From positions 372,001-436,000 of the forward strand of contig JADILM010000007.1 of assembly GCA_016617785.1 (NCBI GenBank): a DNA stretch of 64,000 nucleotides, given 5' to 3'. Below are positions 33,877 to 46,864 of the stretch, one piece after another. Made by a program: the position numbers and the translations under genes. This stretch comes from Sporobolomyces roseus (lineage: Eukaryota > Basidiomycota > Microbotryomycetes > Sporidiobolales > Sporidiobolaceae). The notes under the pieces were generated by a model, which was not told the DNA's origin, did not search any database, and saw only the letters and a list, made by a program, of their open reading frames with translations. Position 1 is the first letter of the stretch. The number at the start of each line of letters is the position of its first letter.

Positions 33877-36162
33877 TTATCGCTTGAAAGCGGAGAGACT
33901 ACTACGTTTAGCTAAGGTCGGAGTAACTTTGATGATGTTCTTCGAAGCCGTTCGAGCGGCAGACTTCGGTATGGCAGCCAATTTCTTCGCGAAGGGGTTC
34001 GAGGGAGTAGAGCGTGGCTGAGCGCAGGGCGGCGTCGAAGCGGAAGATTGGGATACTAGATTAGAGGAAGAAGGGAAGGAAGGTTTTGTTTGAGGGAGGG
34101 GAGGAGCTGGCGACGATGAGCTCGACGAGGGTAATGGTCGAAGGGAAGAGGTGTTCTCGACACGTCGTTTCTTCTTGAGGAGAGTTGCGCCTTCCTGAAC
34201 AACTCGACGCTCTGCTTGGACTTCTTTTGTTGTTGCCGCTTCTTCTGCCGGTCTTGAAACCGTATTGGTCCTTTCGAGAGGCGAAACGTAAGGTAGGTGT
34301 CGAAGGAGGATGAAGACGGATTCTGCCGCTGCGAGGATGACTCGTTCTGGATGAGGTACCGGTCTCCTCCCTGCGTAAAACGAGAATCCCGTGTTCGTCT
34401 TCTCCTCCCAAATCCTCAACTCCTCCGCCTCTTCCTCTCTCAACGTCGTTTCCTTTTCCGCCTCATCCTCTGTATCCGAGAAAGGGTCCCTCTCCAGCTT
34501 CCTTCCCGGGATCGTCAATTTCCTCGTTCCGACGTCGAACAAACTCGCTCTTCCTCCGACTCTTCCCGCTCCAACGTATTCTCCCGCAGCGACACTATCT
34601 CCTACTCCATTCCTGAAGGCCGCGCCTTTCTCACTCATAGCTCTTCCATCATCAGCAACCAGTTTCCTCGCGAGTGATTTCGTACTCGTCAACGTTCCGA
34701 ACGCTGCGTGATGTGTCGCTCGCGCTGATCCCGAGAAACCGGATAGGGCGAGTTGTTCTTGATAGAGTTGTTCAGCAGTTTTCTCGGCGGAGGAAGCGAG
34801 AGGAAGAGTAGCTTTGCGGGTCATCGCGGAGAGGTGAAGAGAGAGTGGTTTGATGAAAGGTGATCGAATAGTGGCGTAGCGAGTCGTCCCTGAAGAATGT
34901 AGGACTTTGGCGAGGTAGTGAAGGTAAGAAAGGATCCGAGAGGAGGAAAGGGAACCGCCGAAAAGTTGGAATTCGATGAGGGTGTTGCGAATGCCACCGT
35001 TTCGAGCTTGACAAGGGGCGAAAGGCACGTCTCCTCCTGCAGCGTTGTACAGTCTCGCGACGATCTTTGAAGTGCATTGCGTGTTGCGAAGATCTGTACA
35101 CACTAGAGTGAGTATCGCTGTTGAGAGGAAGTATTCGGAAAAACGCACCAAGCATTCTCAGATTCGACAGTGTCGACAACCTCGCAGCTCCATCATCCGT
35201 CACTCCGGTCAAACCCTTCAATGACAACACTTCCAAGTGCTTGTAGGCTTCCCCATCTGCTGCGACACGCGCAATCCAGGTCACTCCGACGTCGGTTATC
35301 GCCGTCGAATCCAGCTTGAGTACCGCCAAGAAGGACGATAGAGGGTTACGTAATTTGTAGACGTCGGCATCTGTCAAGGTCGTGTCATTCGAGAGGTCGA
35401 GAGTGGCGAGGAAGAAGGAAGGAGCGAAAGCAGGTTCTTGAATCGATTGTCGAACGGCTTCTTCGTTGTATTCTCTGATCAACTCGAGTTCCTCGTGATC
35501 TCCCGTCACGACCAATCCTCTATAAGTCTTCCACCGACTCGGCAAGTCCATCCCGAATGACAAAGCGAATTCCAACCAGAATTCGAAAGGTAACCTTGAT
35601 TCTCCATCGTTTCGTATCCTCCTCACTCGATCGAAGAGAGGTTTTACGTGTGCGAGATGATGAAACCGATCGAGTTTGTCGAGTTGACCAGGTTCTCCAT
35701 AGTTCTCTGCGACTAGGTCCAAGCAGCAGTCCGCGAGAGAAGGAACCGAATCGAGGAAAGGTCGATTATTCGTGTCGAAACTACTCCGATGTTGAGCGTA
35801 CGCGCGTCGATCTAGTTGTCCTCGATTCTTGACCTGTCCTGAAGGTCCCAAAGTGTAATCCTGAGGGGAGAATCGCGTTGAGTCTCGCTTCCGATTTTGA
35901 GGAGATTTTGAAAGACCTCTACCTGATAGCCTATACCTGATACCTCGCTGAACTGCAACTTGGAGGATCTGTTGGGAATCTAATGGTCAGTCTGAGTAGC
36001 TCTACCCTGCTCTGAGAGGTTGACTGACCTCTCTTCGAGTTGCTTCCTTTCCCTCTTTCTCTTCAGTCCTTGACGTTCCCGCTTGTACTGTAGTTGCCCT
36101 TCAGTCTTTTCATTCTCTGCTCGGGTAGGTCGTCGCGGTCGATAAGGTTGAAAGAGGCTCAT
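33877..36162 (-). CDS. Leucine-rich-repeat protein of unknown function
   Basis: I do not recognise a characterised orthologue. The spliced protein begins MSLFQPYRPRRPTRAENE and continues with a basic Lys/Arg/Glu-rich helix (QGLKRKRERKQLEER). The next exon has a helical region (FLDSVPSLADCCLDLVAENY, LPFEFWLEFALSFGMDLP). Then come about four AMN1/F-box-type leucine-rich repeats (ATLDLSNDTTLTDADVYKL, LAVLKLDSTAITDVGVTWI, LEVLSLKGLTGVTDDGAARL, LRMLDLRNTQCTSKIVARL). The C-terminal half is disordered and basic (RRVVQEGATLLKKKRRVE, ending LAKRSSLSAFKR), compatible with a nuclear location. Three exons, about 750 residues. Possibly a substrate adaptor, but no F-box is visible. Confidence 0.75.
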
Positions 36163-37014
36163 GGCATGATTTTTTTCGAAAGAGAGAGGAGTTTCGCAAG
36201 TTTCTTTGGTTGAAACTTTCTGTCTTCTCTCAGACGATTCTGCTTCTGAGCGAGTGGCTTCGAGCTCAAACTACCGCGGAACCCGTGCCGCTGTAAGATG
36301 TAGAAGGGGCAATGATAGATCATTGCGAGATACAGAACCACTCGAATTGGCTCGCAACGCTTGGGAACACAGCTTATGGAACTGTGGACGCCTCAGAGGT
36401 GCAAGGTACGACTCCATCAGATTACCGACAGCCCATTATCGAGAGAACGAGCATCATCCTCGGGATCAGAACGACCTCTGCGAAATCGGTTCAGAAAAAC
36501 TGGCCCTGCGTCGGTCAGTGGTTCATGCGGCGGGGTCTAGTCAGCTCAGCAATGATGACTAGTACTGTCGGAAGGACCCTAGACTATACGAGCCCAAGAG
36601 ATCGTGTTGTTGGAGCTAGTGAGGACGGAAAGAATGTTGGCGAGAATTGAAAAAGGCGGCTAACATCCGGCGCTGTCCAGAGTCTCCGAGTCGTAAGCTA
36701 CCACACCTGTACGGCCACGCTTGTCAGCTATGTGACGGCTGTTTGACCCACGCAGCACGAAGAGGTAGCCGAAGCAATCGAATCCAAGCGAGAAACAGAA
36801 AAAGTTGCCTGGAGCGGTGAGCGAGAAGACTATGCGAATAGCCAACTGACCAAAGACCGAAGTTAAAGAGCTCTGGAAACTACAGAAGCGATAGCTAGGA
36901 ATCGAAGTGAGTTGTAGGAGGGAAAGAAACAAGTCGACGAAATCTCTCCCACTTTCTCATCACTCGACTTCTCGAATCTCGCTCTCTATAGTCCCATAGG
37001 ACTCTTACTCGATC
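36163..37014. other. Divergent intergenic region, no gene seen
   Basis: 852 bp between the starts of the LRR gene and CLF1. Short open frames exist on both strands without protein-like character. Must hold both promoters. Confidence 0.45.
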
Positions 37015-40000
37015 ATGTCAGGCCGTGAAGGATCTGGACGAGTCAAGAACAGGGCGCCCGCCGCGATCCAAGTCAGTCATCCCATCTCCATCTTGATCAT
37101 TCTCCCATCCCCTCCTCCCCGTCGTACGCCTCCCCAGTGCAGCTACTGACAAAGATACAAGTGTACAGATCACTGCGGAGCAATTGTTACGTGAAGCAGC
37201 TGATTTCCAGGAGACTACCGCACCTAAACCGAAACAACGAGTTGAAGACCTCGAGGAACTACACGAGTACAGAGGAAGGAAGAGACAGGAGTTTGAAGAG
37301 GTGATCAGGAGGACTAGGCAGAATGTAAGTCCACTTGTGCATGTACATTCGAAGTGGTTCTTCGCTAATTCGTTTCCTCCTTTCCTTTTCCTTCGATTCT
37401 CTAGATCTCGGCGTGGGTCAAATACGCGAATTGGGAAGCTAGTCAGAACGAGTTCCCTCGGTACGTACAGAACTCCCCTTAGTCTATAATGCATCGTTGA
37501 CTGACGATTCTTCTCTCCGGTGTTTGAATAGCTCTCGATCAGTATTCGAGCGAGCACTCGATGTCGAACCTAGCAGTCTCAAGGTTTGGCTCGGATACAC
37601 CGAAATGGTATGTTCAGCATCCGATATCTTTTGCGAGATCCGATACTGACCTGGCATTTGAGCGCGCGTAGGAACTGAAAGCTCGAAACATCTCCCACGC
37701 TCGCAACCTTTTCGACCGAGCAGTCACTCTCCTCCCTCGTATCGATCAAATCTGGTACAAATACGTCTTCCTCGAGGAACTTCTAGGAAACGTTGCGGGA
37801 GCGAGACAAGTCTTTGAGCGATGGATGGCGTGGGAACCGGATGAGAAAGCTTGGAGCGCGTACATCAAACTCGAAGTGAGGTATAACGAGTTGGATAGGG
37901 CGAGTCAGATTTACGAGAGAATGGTCAATTGTCATCCTGAACCCAAGTCATTCATTAAATGGGCTAAATTCGAGGAGGAAAGAGGAATGCTGGGTGCGTT
38001 GGGATTCTTCGATGTATCGTCTGATTTTACGAAGGGCTGATTCATCCTTGAACCTTCACACAGATCGATCAAGAGAGATCTATCAGATGGGATTCGAATT
38101 CTTTGGTCAAGATGAAGAAGGAATCGACAAGTCGCAATCGTTGTATTCGAGTTTCGCCAAGATGGAGGTTCGATTGAAGGAGTATGACCGAGCACGAGTA
38201 ATCTACAAGGTAGGATCTTATTCTCTTGCACTCATTTCCGAGAATGAGACTGACTCGCTCTTTCTATAGTTCGCTCTGGATCGATTACCTCGTTCCCGTT
38301 CAACCCAACTCTACGCAGCCTACTCCAACTTCGAGAAGCAACATGGTACACGAACAGGAATTGAAGTGACGATTCTCGGCAAACGACGACTCCAATACGA
38401 AGAAGAGCTTTCGCACGAGTCTCGTAACTACGATGTGTGGTTCGATTACGCTCGATTGGAAGAGGATGCGTGCAGGGGAGACAACAATAGTGAAGATGCG
38501 ATCAAGAGGGTGAGAGAGGTTTACGAAAGAGCAGTAGCGCAAGTTCCGCCAACACGGGATGAGAAGAGACATTGGAGGCGATACATCTTCTTGTGGTTGA
38601 ATTACGCTTTATTCGAAGAGATGGATACTAAGGTAAGCAGCTCTTGCTTCCTCTTCGTATCCTCATCCGGTGCTGACGCCTTTGCTTGCTGGTTCAGGAC
38701 CTGCAACGAGCACGCGAAATCTACAGAGCTTGCCTCAAGCTGGTTCCCCACAAGCAATTCACTTTTGCGAAGGTTTGGATTCAGTTTGCCGAGTTCGAAC
38801 TTCGACAACAAGAGTTGGATGCAGCGAGGAAGATCTTGGGTACTGGAATTGGAATGTCACCGAAGGAGAAGGTAAGCTGCCCTTTCATCGCTCTAATACG
38901 CTGCGCACAGACACTGATCTCCCTCGTTTGTGTTGACAGCTGTTCAAGGAGTACATCGATATCGAACTGAAACTTCGAGAATTCGATCGTTGTCGAATGC
39001 TTTACCAGAAATGGATCGAGGTAAGCTGTTCTCCCGCTTTCAGATCTGCTTCTCAAGCTCACTCGTTTGCGCTATGCCAGTACGACCCCTCAAATGCGAC
39101 TGCTTGGATCAAATTCACCGAACTCGAAACTATTCTTCAAGATCACGATCGAGTACGAGCAATCTACGAAATGGCCGTTGATCAACCATCGATGGACATG
39201 CCTGAGTTGATTTGGAAGTCATGGATCGACTTCGAGTACGAGGAGGAAGAATACGAGCGAACGAGAGAGCTGTACGAGAGGTTACTGAGGAGGACTAGTC
39301 ACGTCAAAGTTTGGGTTTCATTCGCTCAATTCGAAGCGAACGCTGGATTGGCCGAAGCTCGAACGCTCAGTGGTGAAGATGACGAGGAGGATGAGGAGGA
39401 AGAGGGTGAGAAGGAGGTCAAGGAACCGAAAGAGATTGATCAAGAAGCTGTCGAGAAAGCTAAGCAGGATGGACTCGAACGAGCGCGCAAAGTGTACGAG
39501 CGAGGATACGCTGATCTTAAGAACAAGTCTCTCAAGGATGAGGTGCGTCCGGCTTCTTCCCTCTAGCGATTTTTCTCTCGTATCGATACTAATCACGTCT
39601 CGTTCGAACAGCGTGTCGTGCTTCTCAATGCTTGGAAGGAGATGGAGGTCGCTCACGGAGATACCGAGCATGTCACGAAGGTCGAAGCTATGTTCCCTCG
39701 TGTCGTCAAGAAGATGCGCAAGGTCGACGACGATTCTTCGATGATGGAAGAATGTGAGTCGACGAACCTTCACTACGTTCCTGCTCTTCAGACACTGACG
39801 TGGATGTGGTTCTTGGTTCGCAGACTACGACATGATCTTTGCCGACGACGAACAAGCTTCGAACCCTGCATCTCTCAAATTCTTGCAACTCGCTGCAGAA
39901 TGGAAGAAGAAGCAAGCTGCCCTCGCCGCGTCCGCACCATCCGTACCCGCAACCGAAGAAGAGAATGGCGACGATGATGATGACGATGAGGAAGAAGAAG

Positions 40001-40020
40001 GAAGTGAAGAAGAGGAGTAA
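37015..40020 (+). CDS. CLF1: Pre-mRNA-splicing factor Clf1 (crooked neck, Syf3)
   Basis: A HAT-repeat scaffold of the Prp19-associated NTC complex, required to activate the spliceosome. The frame starts [20 protein letters not shown], then [15 protein letters not shown] and [18 protein letters not shown]. It continues with about 14 HAT (half-TPR) repeats, for example [106 protein letters not shown]. The tail is Asp/Glu-rich to the TAA at 40018-40020. About 12 introns break the gene; the frame is continuous after their removal. Length of about 760 residues is normal. The acidic insert after the last repeats ([12 protein letters not shown]) is common in basidiomycetes. Confidence 0.95.
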
Positions 40021-40504
40021 ATCGTACTTTTCAGTTGAAATTTGTGCTTATAATGTACGATTCCCCACTTTATGCATCACGCTTTCCCGAACACGTATCG
40101 CTCTCGTTGAAGGCATTCGAGCGACATTCGAAGAGATGAACGAGAATCCAACTGACTTGCAACTAAAAACCCTAAAAGTCAAAGTAAATAGTGAAGTAAT
40201 GAAACAACAAGCGCGCATGCAGAGATCGTGTATAAAGTAGATGCGTGCTGAACGAGGATACAACCGAACGTAAACACGGATAGCGAGAGGCAAGAAGAAA
40301 TATGAACAAGGAGGGGATGCAAAGTTTTGGTTTGAACGAGGGTGGGAACGAACGAGGTCGAACTAGTCTATTGGGTACAGGGTAATGCGGATAAGTTGCG
40401 TTGAGGTAGTGAGCGAACCACCGAGAGAGGATGTACAGGAGGGCGAAGGAAGGAAGGAGGCGAATTCGGGAGGAAGTAAAGGACGTGTTGCTTCGAGAGG
40501 GAGT
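40021..40504. other. Convergent 3' region (CLF1 and histidine kinase)
   Basis: 484 bp between convergent stop codons. No gene seen; AT-richer after the CLF1 stop, consistent with terminators. Confidence 0.5.
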
Positions 40505-43500
40505 CTATGACGGAGTCGAGCCTAGCACTTCTGCTTCGCGTTGTTGCTTGAGTTCAGGATGGAGCGCTTCTGCTCGTCGACGGTCGGCGATGAAAAGATA
40601 CTTCTTAAGACTATCTTCAGAAACGGGTTTCGTTAGGACGAACGAAGCACCTCGTTCGAGATATTGCTCTTGATCAGTGATCACTGTTATCGGGCAAACA
40701 AACGACGTCAGATGAGTTATGCGGAAAGAGAAGGTGAAAAGTTGTAAACTCACGAGCATTCGCAGTGACTCCGACAACGAGATCATCTCTTCCCAGAGCT
40801 CGCAGCTTCGTGACTAATTGCACTCCAGACATGACCGGCATCTGCAAGCGAGGAAACAGGATCAGTTTCGTGACACGAAATAGAGGGAGAGATAAGAGAA
40901 TGAGCTTACCTGATTATCGAGGAAAGTGATATCGTAATTCTTGTGAGCGTCGACTCCTGATCTCGGATCGATTCCGAATGCTGCCTTCTTCTTTGGCGGT
41001 ATCCGTTCTCCCTTCTCGGCAGCGTCGATGTCGTCCGGATTTTGCATCGTCTCCTCTTGTTCGTTTGGATTCGCTTTGAGCATCAAATCGAGAGCGATCT
41101 TGCCATTCTCTGCAGCTTCGACCGTACAACCAAGACGACTCATCATCCGACTCATCAGTCGACGAGTAAGGTTATCATCGTCGACTACGAGAACCCGAAG
41201 AGGACCATCGGCGAATTCGAGTTTCGGTTGAGGTGGTTTGATCGGTCTCGAGAGGAGTGATGGATTCGAAGGAATGGAAGTCACTGTTGGTGCCGAAGCG
41301 ACTGACAAAGGTGATGCAGGGAGAGTGACGTGAGCGGGAGCTGATTGTGTCGAGACGTGAGAATGAGGTTCTGGTCGTTGCAAAGTATTGGGATCGAAAG
41401 ACGGTTCGCCGGAGAGAGAGGTGAAGGTGGCAGGTGGATTCGAGGGAGAAGTTGCTGGACTTCCATGGCCTTGTATCGTCGATTCGCCAGATGATGTAGG
41501 AGCGAATTGAACTCCTGGATTGTAATCGGAAGGGGAAGAGGAGGAAGCGAAAGATCCGCGAGCCGGCGAAGAAGGTGCAGGCGATACACTGCTACTTGGG
41601 ATGGAAAGAGACGAAGTGCGAGTCCGATCGAATGATTCTTCGATGTTGTTGACGGTAGGATCTCGAAGGGAAGAGACGAAACGGTAATCGGATGCCGAAG
41701 AATCGCTGAGAGGGCTGGCGTCTTTGTCTTTCGATAAGGATGGATCGCTTGATACCTTCATTGGTCGCTTCCTTGGTGAAGTTGAATCGTTCGGATCTTT
41801 CGTTTGAGGACCAATGGCGAACGGCATTTCGACCCAGAATGTACTTCCTTCTCCAGCTTTCGACTTGACTCCCAACCTTCCTCCACTCAACATGACGATT
41901 TGACGAACCAAACTCAATCCTAAACCGGTTCCCTTTCCTCCTTGCATCCTTCCGACATCCGTCTGAACGTAGGGGGAGAACAGACGGTGTTCGGCGATGT
42001 CCTCCCTTTTGATTCCGATCCCGGTATCCGTAATCTCGAAGCGAACGACTAGCATCTCTTTCGAAGGAGGAGAGACTTGATCTTCGTGTTGCTGTAATCG
42101 ATTGACGGAGAGACCGGGAGTATAGGTTGCAGAAGTAGAATCGGAAGCTTCGAAGTCTTGTCCAGCGAGCTCTACACCAGTAGGGAGATCGGAAGTACCG
42201 TTTTCGATGGGGTAGATGAGTTTTGTGTTGATCGTAAGTTTTCCTCCAGACGAAGTAAATTCTACGAATCAAAGAAAAGGGATCAGCTCAGTCGAGAAAG
42301 TAGGTTGGAAGAGAGACTTGAGAGGCTCACTGCAAGCGTTCGAGATGAGGTTTCCGATGATTTGACGCAAGCGCATCTCGTCTCCCATAACCATTCCATC
42401 TCCTTCTCTCACGTCCTCGATCGATTCTTCGGGATAAGCGGCGAGTCGAGCGAGTTCGTCAACTCGATTGTCGAGGTTGGTTTCGAGGTCGAGTCCACGA
42501 GCAGCAGCGTCGAGGCGAAGGGGGACGAAGATTGAGCGCATCAGGTTGTGAAGGGAGAAAGGACGAGAGACGGAGGAGAAACCTCCACGTTCCATTCGAG
42601 AGAAGTCGAGGACATCCTGAAGTCAACGAGCAGAGTCAGTCTTCGCGTGAACAAGCGAAAAGAATGAGCGAGACAAGCTCACGTTTAGTACTTGCGACAT
42701 CATTTGAAGAGAACCCTCAAGTGCGGAATATTCGATAGCGTGTTCAGAGTTGGCGCCGAAAACGTTGAGACCTTTAAGATTTTGAACAGCGAGTACTGAT
42801 GAAAGGGTATGGATTAGCGAGATCGGCGAAAAAGGGGAGAGAGAGATTTTCAAGCTCACGAGCAGTGTTGAGTGGTACTCGAACTTCGTGGAAGATGTAA
42901 GATGAGAATCGCTTCTTGGCATCCATAGTCTTCCTCTCGTTGATTTGAGCCCTTTGCTTCGCGCGGTACTGGACCTTGAGTTCCGCTCTCATCGTGAATA
43001 ACCTCCTTTCCGAACATTCCGCCATGTAGTGAATGAAAATCAAGAAGGCGTGGAAGAGAATGACGATGACGACGTTACGGGACCACGCTCCTCGGTAAGG
43101 AAGAATGGTGATGCTGACAGTGATGAGCCAGGTGACCGAGAAGAGGGCTGCGAGAATCCGTTTCATGTTCATGGCGAAGAGTGCGATAGTTGGTCCAGAG
43201 ATAGCGTAGTACATCGTTCTATGAGCACATAGATATCGAAGAGTAAGATACTGAGCAAGAGAAGTACAGGGGAATTTGAGAACTCACGACATGTAATCCT
43301 TTCTTCCGCAATGTGGTGTCAAAGTGTAGAAACCGCAGTTGTACATATCGATGAGGAAGGCAACACCGGTGACCCAGATAGATGCGAAGGTGAGAATCTG
43401 CCAGATCCAAGGTTTTCTTCGAGGTACGTCGAAAGCGGCGAGGAAGACGAGGGGAACAGTGAGAACGGGAGTGACGGCATAGAGTTGAGCCTCGTTCCAG

Positions 43501-44351
43501 TGACTCCATGGTCGAGGTAAGAGAGCGAGAGTGAGGATCTGTTTGAGCGGGGAAAGGTGTAAGCGCAATCCTCCTCGAGACCGGAAGAAACTAACCCAGT
43601 TGAGGAAGAGATAGAGACTGCCAAAGAGGTGACGACTCTTGCTTGTGTACCAATACTGTAGGGAGTGTTCTGATCGGTCAGCGCAACGGCTTCAGGGAGA
43701 GGAGGGAAAGTGCGCTCACCTCTTTTTGATAAGCTTCTTCGACGGAAGCATCGTGATATGAGGGCTGGAAGTACGAGAAGACGTTGCATTAGATATCAAG
43801 AAGCTGAACAGAGCATAGAAAAAAAGACGTACGTTGAAGAAACGAGCGACTTGAGGATAAATTCGATATCTCGCGAAACCGTAAACCGCTTGAAAAGGTC
43901 CGTTCGCCTCGTAAGCAGTCTGCCTCAACGAGTCATCGTCACTCGCCATCGTCCCAATCATTCCAGTTCCAGGACTAGTTCCAGTTCCTCCTCCTGGACG
44001 ACCGCTTGCTGAATTCGAAGGAATCGTCGTCTTCTTCCAACAATCGTACTCCTCCGATTGTTCCACTACTACTTCGTCTACTTCATCCGGTTCATCTTGT
44101 TCTTTCTCGCCATCCCTCCATCTCGAACTCGCCGGTCGATTCCCTCTGAAGCTAGAGCCTGAATCTGACCCCGTAGTGTTGGTCGGATCTCCCAAACTTT
44201 CACTCGGTGCTGAACCATTCCCTATCCTCCGCTTGAGTTTAGCCCATCTCACTTTCAATTTACTGCTTGTACCAGGTGGGACGAATGCTACTGCTGGAGG
44301 TGGGAGTGATACCTCTTCTTTATGTTCAGGAAGTTGAGCCTGTTTCGACAT
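40505..44351 (-). CDS. Membrane hybrid histidine kinase
   Basis: A two-component sensor with fused receiver. The start MSKQAQLPEHKEEVSLPPPA (44351) is followed by a disordered N-terminus, then about six membrane helices between 43570 and 43010 (AVTPVLTVPLVFLAAF, ILTFASIWVTGVAFLIDMY, TMYYAISGPTIALFAMN, AALFSVTWLITVSITI, VVIVILFHAFLIFIHYMAE). The H-box is YIFHEVRVPLNTA (phospho-acceptor His). The catalytic domain has N-box RLRQIIGNLISNACKFTS, G1 DTGIGI, F-box LFSPYVQTD and G2 GTGLGLSLVRQIV. A long Ser/Pro linker leads to a receiver domain: LRVLVVDDDNLTRRLM, acceptor Asp in YDITFLDNQMPVMSG, Thr in GVTANAL, Lys in FVLTKPV. An insert of about 50 residues separates the first two receiver parts, as in other basidiomycete kinases. 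Signals would pass to Ypd1 and Ssk1/Skn7. Stimulus unknown. Confidence 0.93.
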
Positions 44352-45553
44352 CGTTCGAGACTTGATCCGGGTGGCTGCGGAAGTGGTCAAGTCGACAGTA
44401 GAGATAGTTGAAAAGGGCAGAGAGTTGAGAGCGAGGTAGATCGAGGGAAGATGAGGGAAAACTCGCTGCGAGAAAGAAGAGGAAGAGCGAGTGGAGAAGT
44501 GGGTTTAGAGTTGTTCAACGGACGCGTCTCTGGGTGGGTGAGGTCTATTGTGCGGTATAGAAGATGAGTGTAGGGTTATTTGCTGAGGCGGTATCGAGGA
44601 TAAGGAAGGAGTGAGAGAAGGATTGTTGGTGACAAACTGCCGAGAGTCTGCAAACAAGACTCTTGCTTTCGATGGGAGTCGTAGATTTTAGGTGTCGGAT
44701 CCACCGAGATCTTGAAGGCTATGTAGCTCGAAGTAAGGTGTAGCTGGGCGTGTGGAGTTTGAAGCGTGTTGGACAGAAGAATGCGGAAGAACTCCAAAAA
44801 AATTCGCGAGGCCGAAAGTTGCAGAACAGGCACAGCGAATTTGTCTTCGCTCTTCTGTCCCTCTCCACTCTTCGGGCTGGAGGCATATCTACGCCTCGAA
44901 TAGCACAGGAGCCCGTTCAAAGAATTGTCAAAAACAGCGTTGTCGAGGGAAAGCTTCGCATCTCCTCGACGCTCGTTGAAGGTTAAAAAACGACGAACGA
45001 TCGAGGTGCGATTCCCCGATACTTCGCTCGCGTGGCTTCGTGTGCACTGTAATCAAACCTAAATCGAGTACCTTTTTACTGAGCTCAGTCCAGAGGAGGC
45101 TTCCGTATTCTCTCTAGAGCCTGTCGAGAACCAGCAGAATTCAAGCACTCCCGAACTACATGAAAATGTCTGCAAAGTCGAGTCGCAACAGTTGCGAAAA
45201 TTGTCAAAAAGCGAGAGAGGGAAAGCCTTTGAAAAATCTGCTCAAGTTTCTTGTTCTCCTCCAAGCTCGCTTCCAGGTTAGTCTACACCTCCTTTACGAA
45301 TATGTAAGAGCTCTGTAGACCTCTGCTAGGCTATGTACAGAGCTCTCACACCTACTCAGAACCGATTTGCTGACTTTTATTTCACTTGCTCCTACTCCCA
45401 CCTCACAACTCTTTATACAACTCGCTCACCTGTATGAACTGGATGTATCGAACAATAGCAAGTCTTTAAATTCTTTGAGCGCCGGCCAGACTCAAGGGCA
45501 GACTTGCACTCCACCTCCTCAACTCTACAAACTCCTTTTCGACTACTTTCAAA
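44352..45553. other. Divergent intergenic region (histidine kinase and uL10)
   Basis: 1.2 kb with no recognisable gene. The 70 bp before the uL10 start are pyrimidine-rich (CTCCACCTCCTCAACTCTAC), like a TOP-type or fungal ribosomal-protein leader. A 50-codon frame from 45165 (MSAKSSRNSCENCQKAREGK) is too short and isolated to call. Confidence 0.45.
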
Positions 45554-46864
45554 ATGGTTCGCACTCGTGATGACAAGTTGGCTTACTTCGCCAAGCTCAA
45601 GGACTTGATCGAGACCTACCGTAAGTCACTCTTCTCCTTGTTATAAGTTGAATGGAGAGTCTGTGGGAAAATCGGGAACCTGGACATTACGAGCTAGAGA
45701 GCCGTCTACCGTGACAGGGTGCCAGGCGGAGTGAAGGCGAGATCATCAGAGGAGGCATCGGAGAAGCAGAAGATAGCTCTACAGCGGGTTTGCACTCGAA
45801 ACGGTCTGATTCGCAAAATACTGATCACCTCGGTTCTCTCTCCTGCAGCCTCGATCTTCATCGTCAACGTTGACAATGTCGGATCTAACCAGATGCATCA
45901 GATCCGTCAAGCTCTCCGTGGAAAGGGACAAATCCTCATGGGAAAGAACACCCTCGTTCGTCGTGCCGTTCGTCTCATCCTCGCCGACCACCCCGATTTC
46001 GAGCGATTCCTTCCCCACGTCCGTGGTAACGTCGGATTCGTCTTCACCTCGGCCGACCTCAAGGACGTTCGAGACATCATCGTTGAGAACAAGGTCGCTG
46101 CTCCCGCCAAGGCTGGAGCTATCGCCCCCAACGACGTCTACGTCCCCGCTGGTAACACTGGTATGGAACCCGGAAAGACCTCCTTCTTCCAGGCTCTTAA
46201 CATCCCTACCAAGATTGCCCGTGGTACCATCGAAATCGTTTCCGACATCCATCTTGTTCCCGCCGGACAAAAGGTTGATGCTTCGCAAGCTACCCTCCTC
46301 AACATGCTCAACATTTCTCCGTTCACGTGAGTCGAACTACCCCCTCCTTTAGATCAGATTCGTTTTGGCAGAGAATTGACGAATCTCCCTCTCTTCTTCT
46401 TTTCAGCTACGGAATGAAGATCATCCAAATCTTCTCCGAGGGACAACTCTTCCCCGAGTCCGTCCTTAACGTTTCGGAGGATGAGCTCCTCGAGAAGTTC
46501 ATGTCGGGTGTCAAGGCCATCGCCTCGATCTCGCTCGCCATCAACTACCCTACCCTCGCTTCCGTCACTCACTCGCTCGTCAACTCTTACAAGAACCTCC
46601 TCGCCGTCGCTCTTGCTACCGATATCACTTTCGAGGGTGCCGAGAAGGCCAAGGCTTACCTCGAGAACCCCGAGGCTTTCGCTGTCGCCGCCCCTGCTGC
46701 CTCCGATGCCCCCGCCGCTGAGGAGAAGAAGGAGGAAGCCGCCAAGGATGAGGAGGAGTCTGACGACGACAGTACGTTCTTTCTTCCATGTTCACCGTCT
46801 TCCATCGGTTTGACTGATCATCTCGCCTCTCTCTCTCGTAGTGGGTTTCGGACTCTTCGATTAA
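45554..46864 (+). CDS. RPP0: 60S acidic ribosomal protein P0 (uL10)
   Basis: Base of the ribosomal P-stalk, which binds 28S rRNA and two P1/P2 dimers and recruits elongation factors. Exon 1 encodes [18 protein letters not shown]. After an unusually long first intron (about 45622-45848) the frame continues [66 protein letters not shown] and [20 protein letters not shown]. The next exon gives [20 protein letters not shown]. The tail is an Ala-rich hinge, an acidic stretch and the conserved end DDDMGFGLFD, split by the last intron. Codon use is biased to C-ending codons (GCC, AAG, TTC), typical of a highly expressed gene. Confidence 0.97.

Noticed and set aside
41592..42272. 226-codon minus-strand frame
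   Set aside because: Out-of-frame shadow of the histidine kinase; its composition (Arg/Ser) is typical of a shifted frame.
45779..46288. 169-codon minus-strand frame
   Set aside because: Antisense of uL10; opened by the strong codon bias of that gene.
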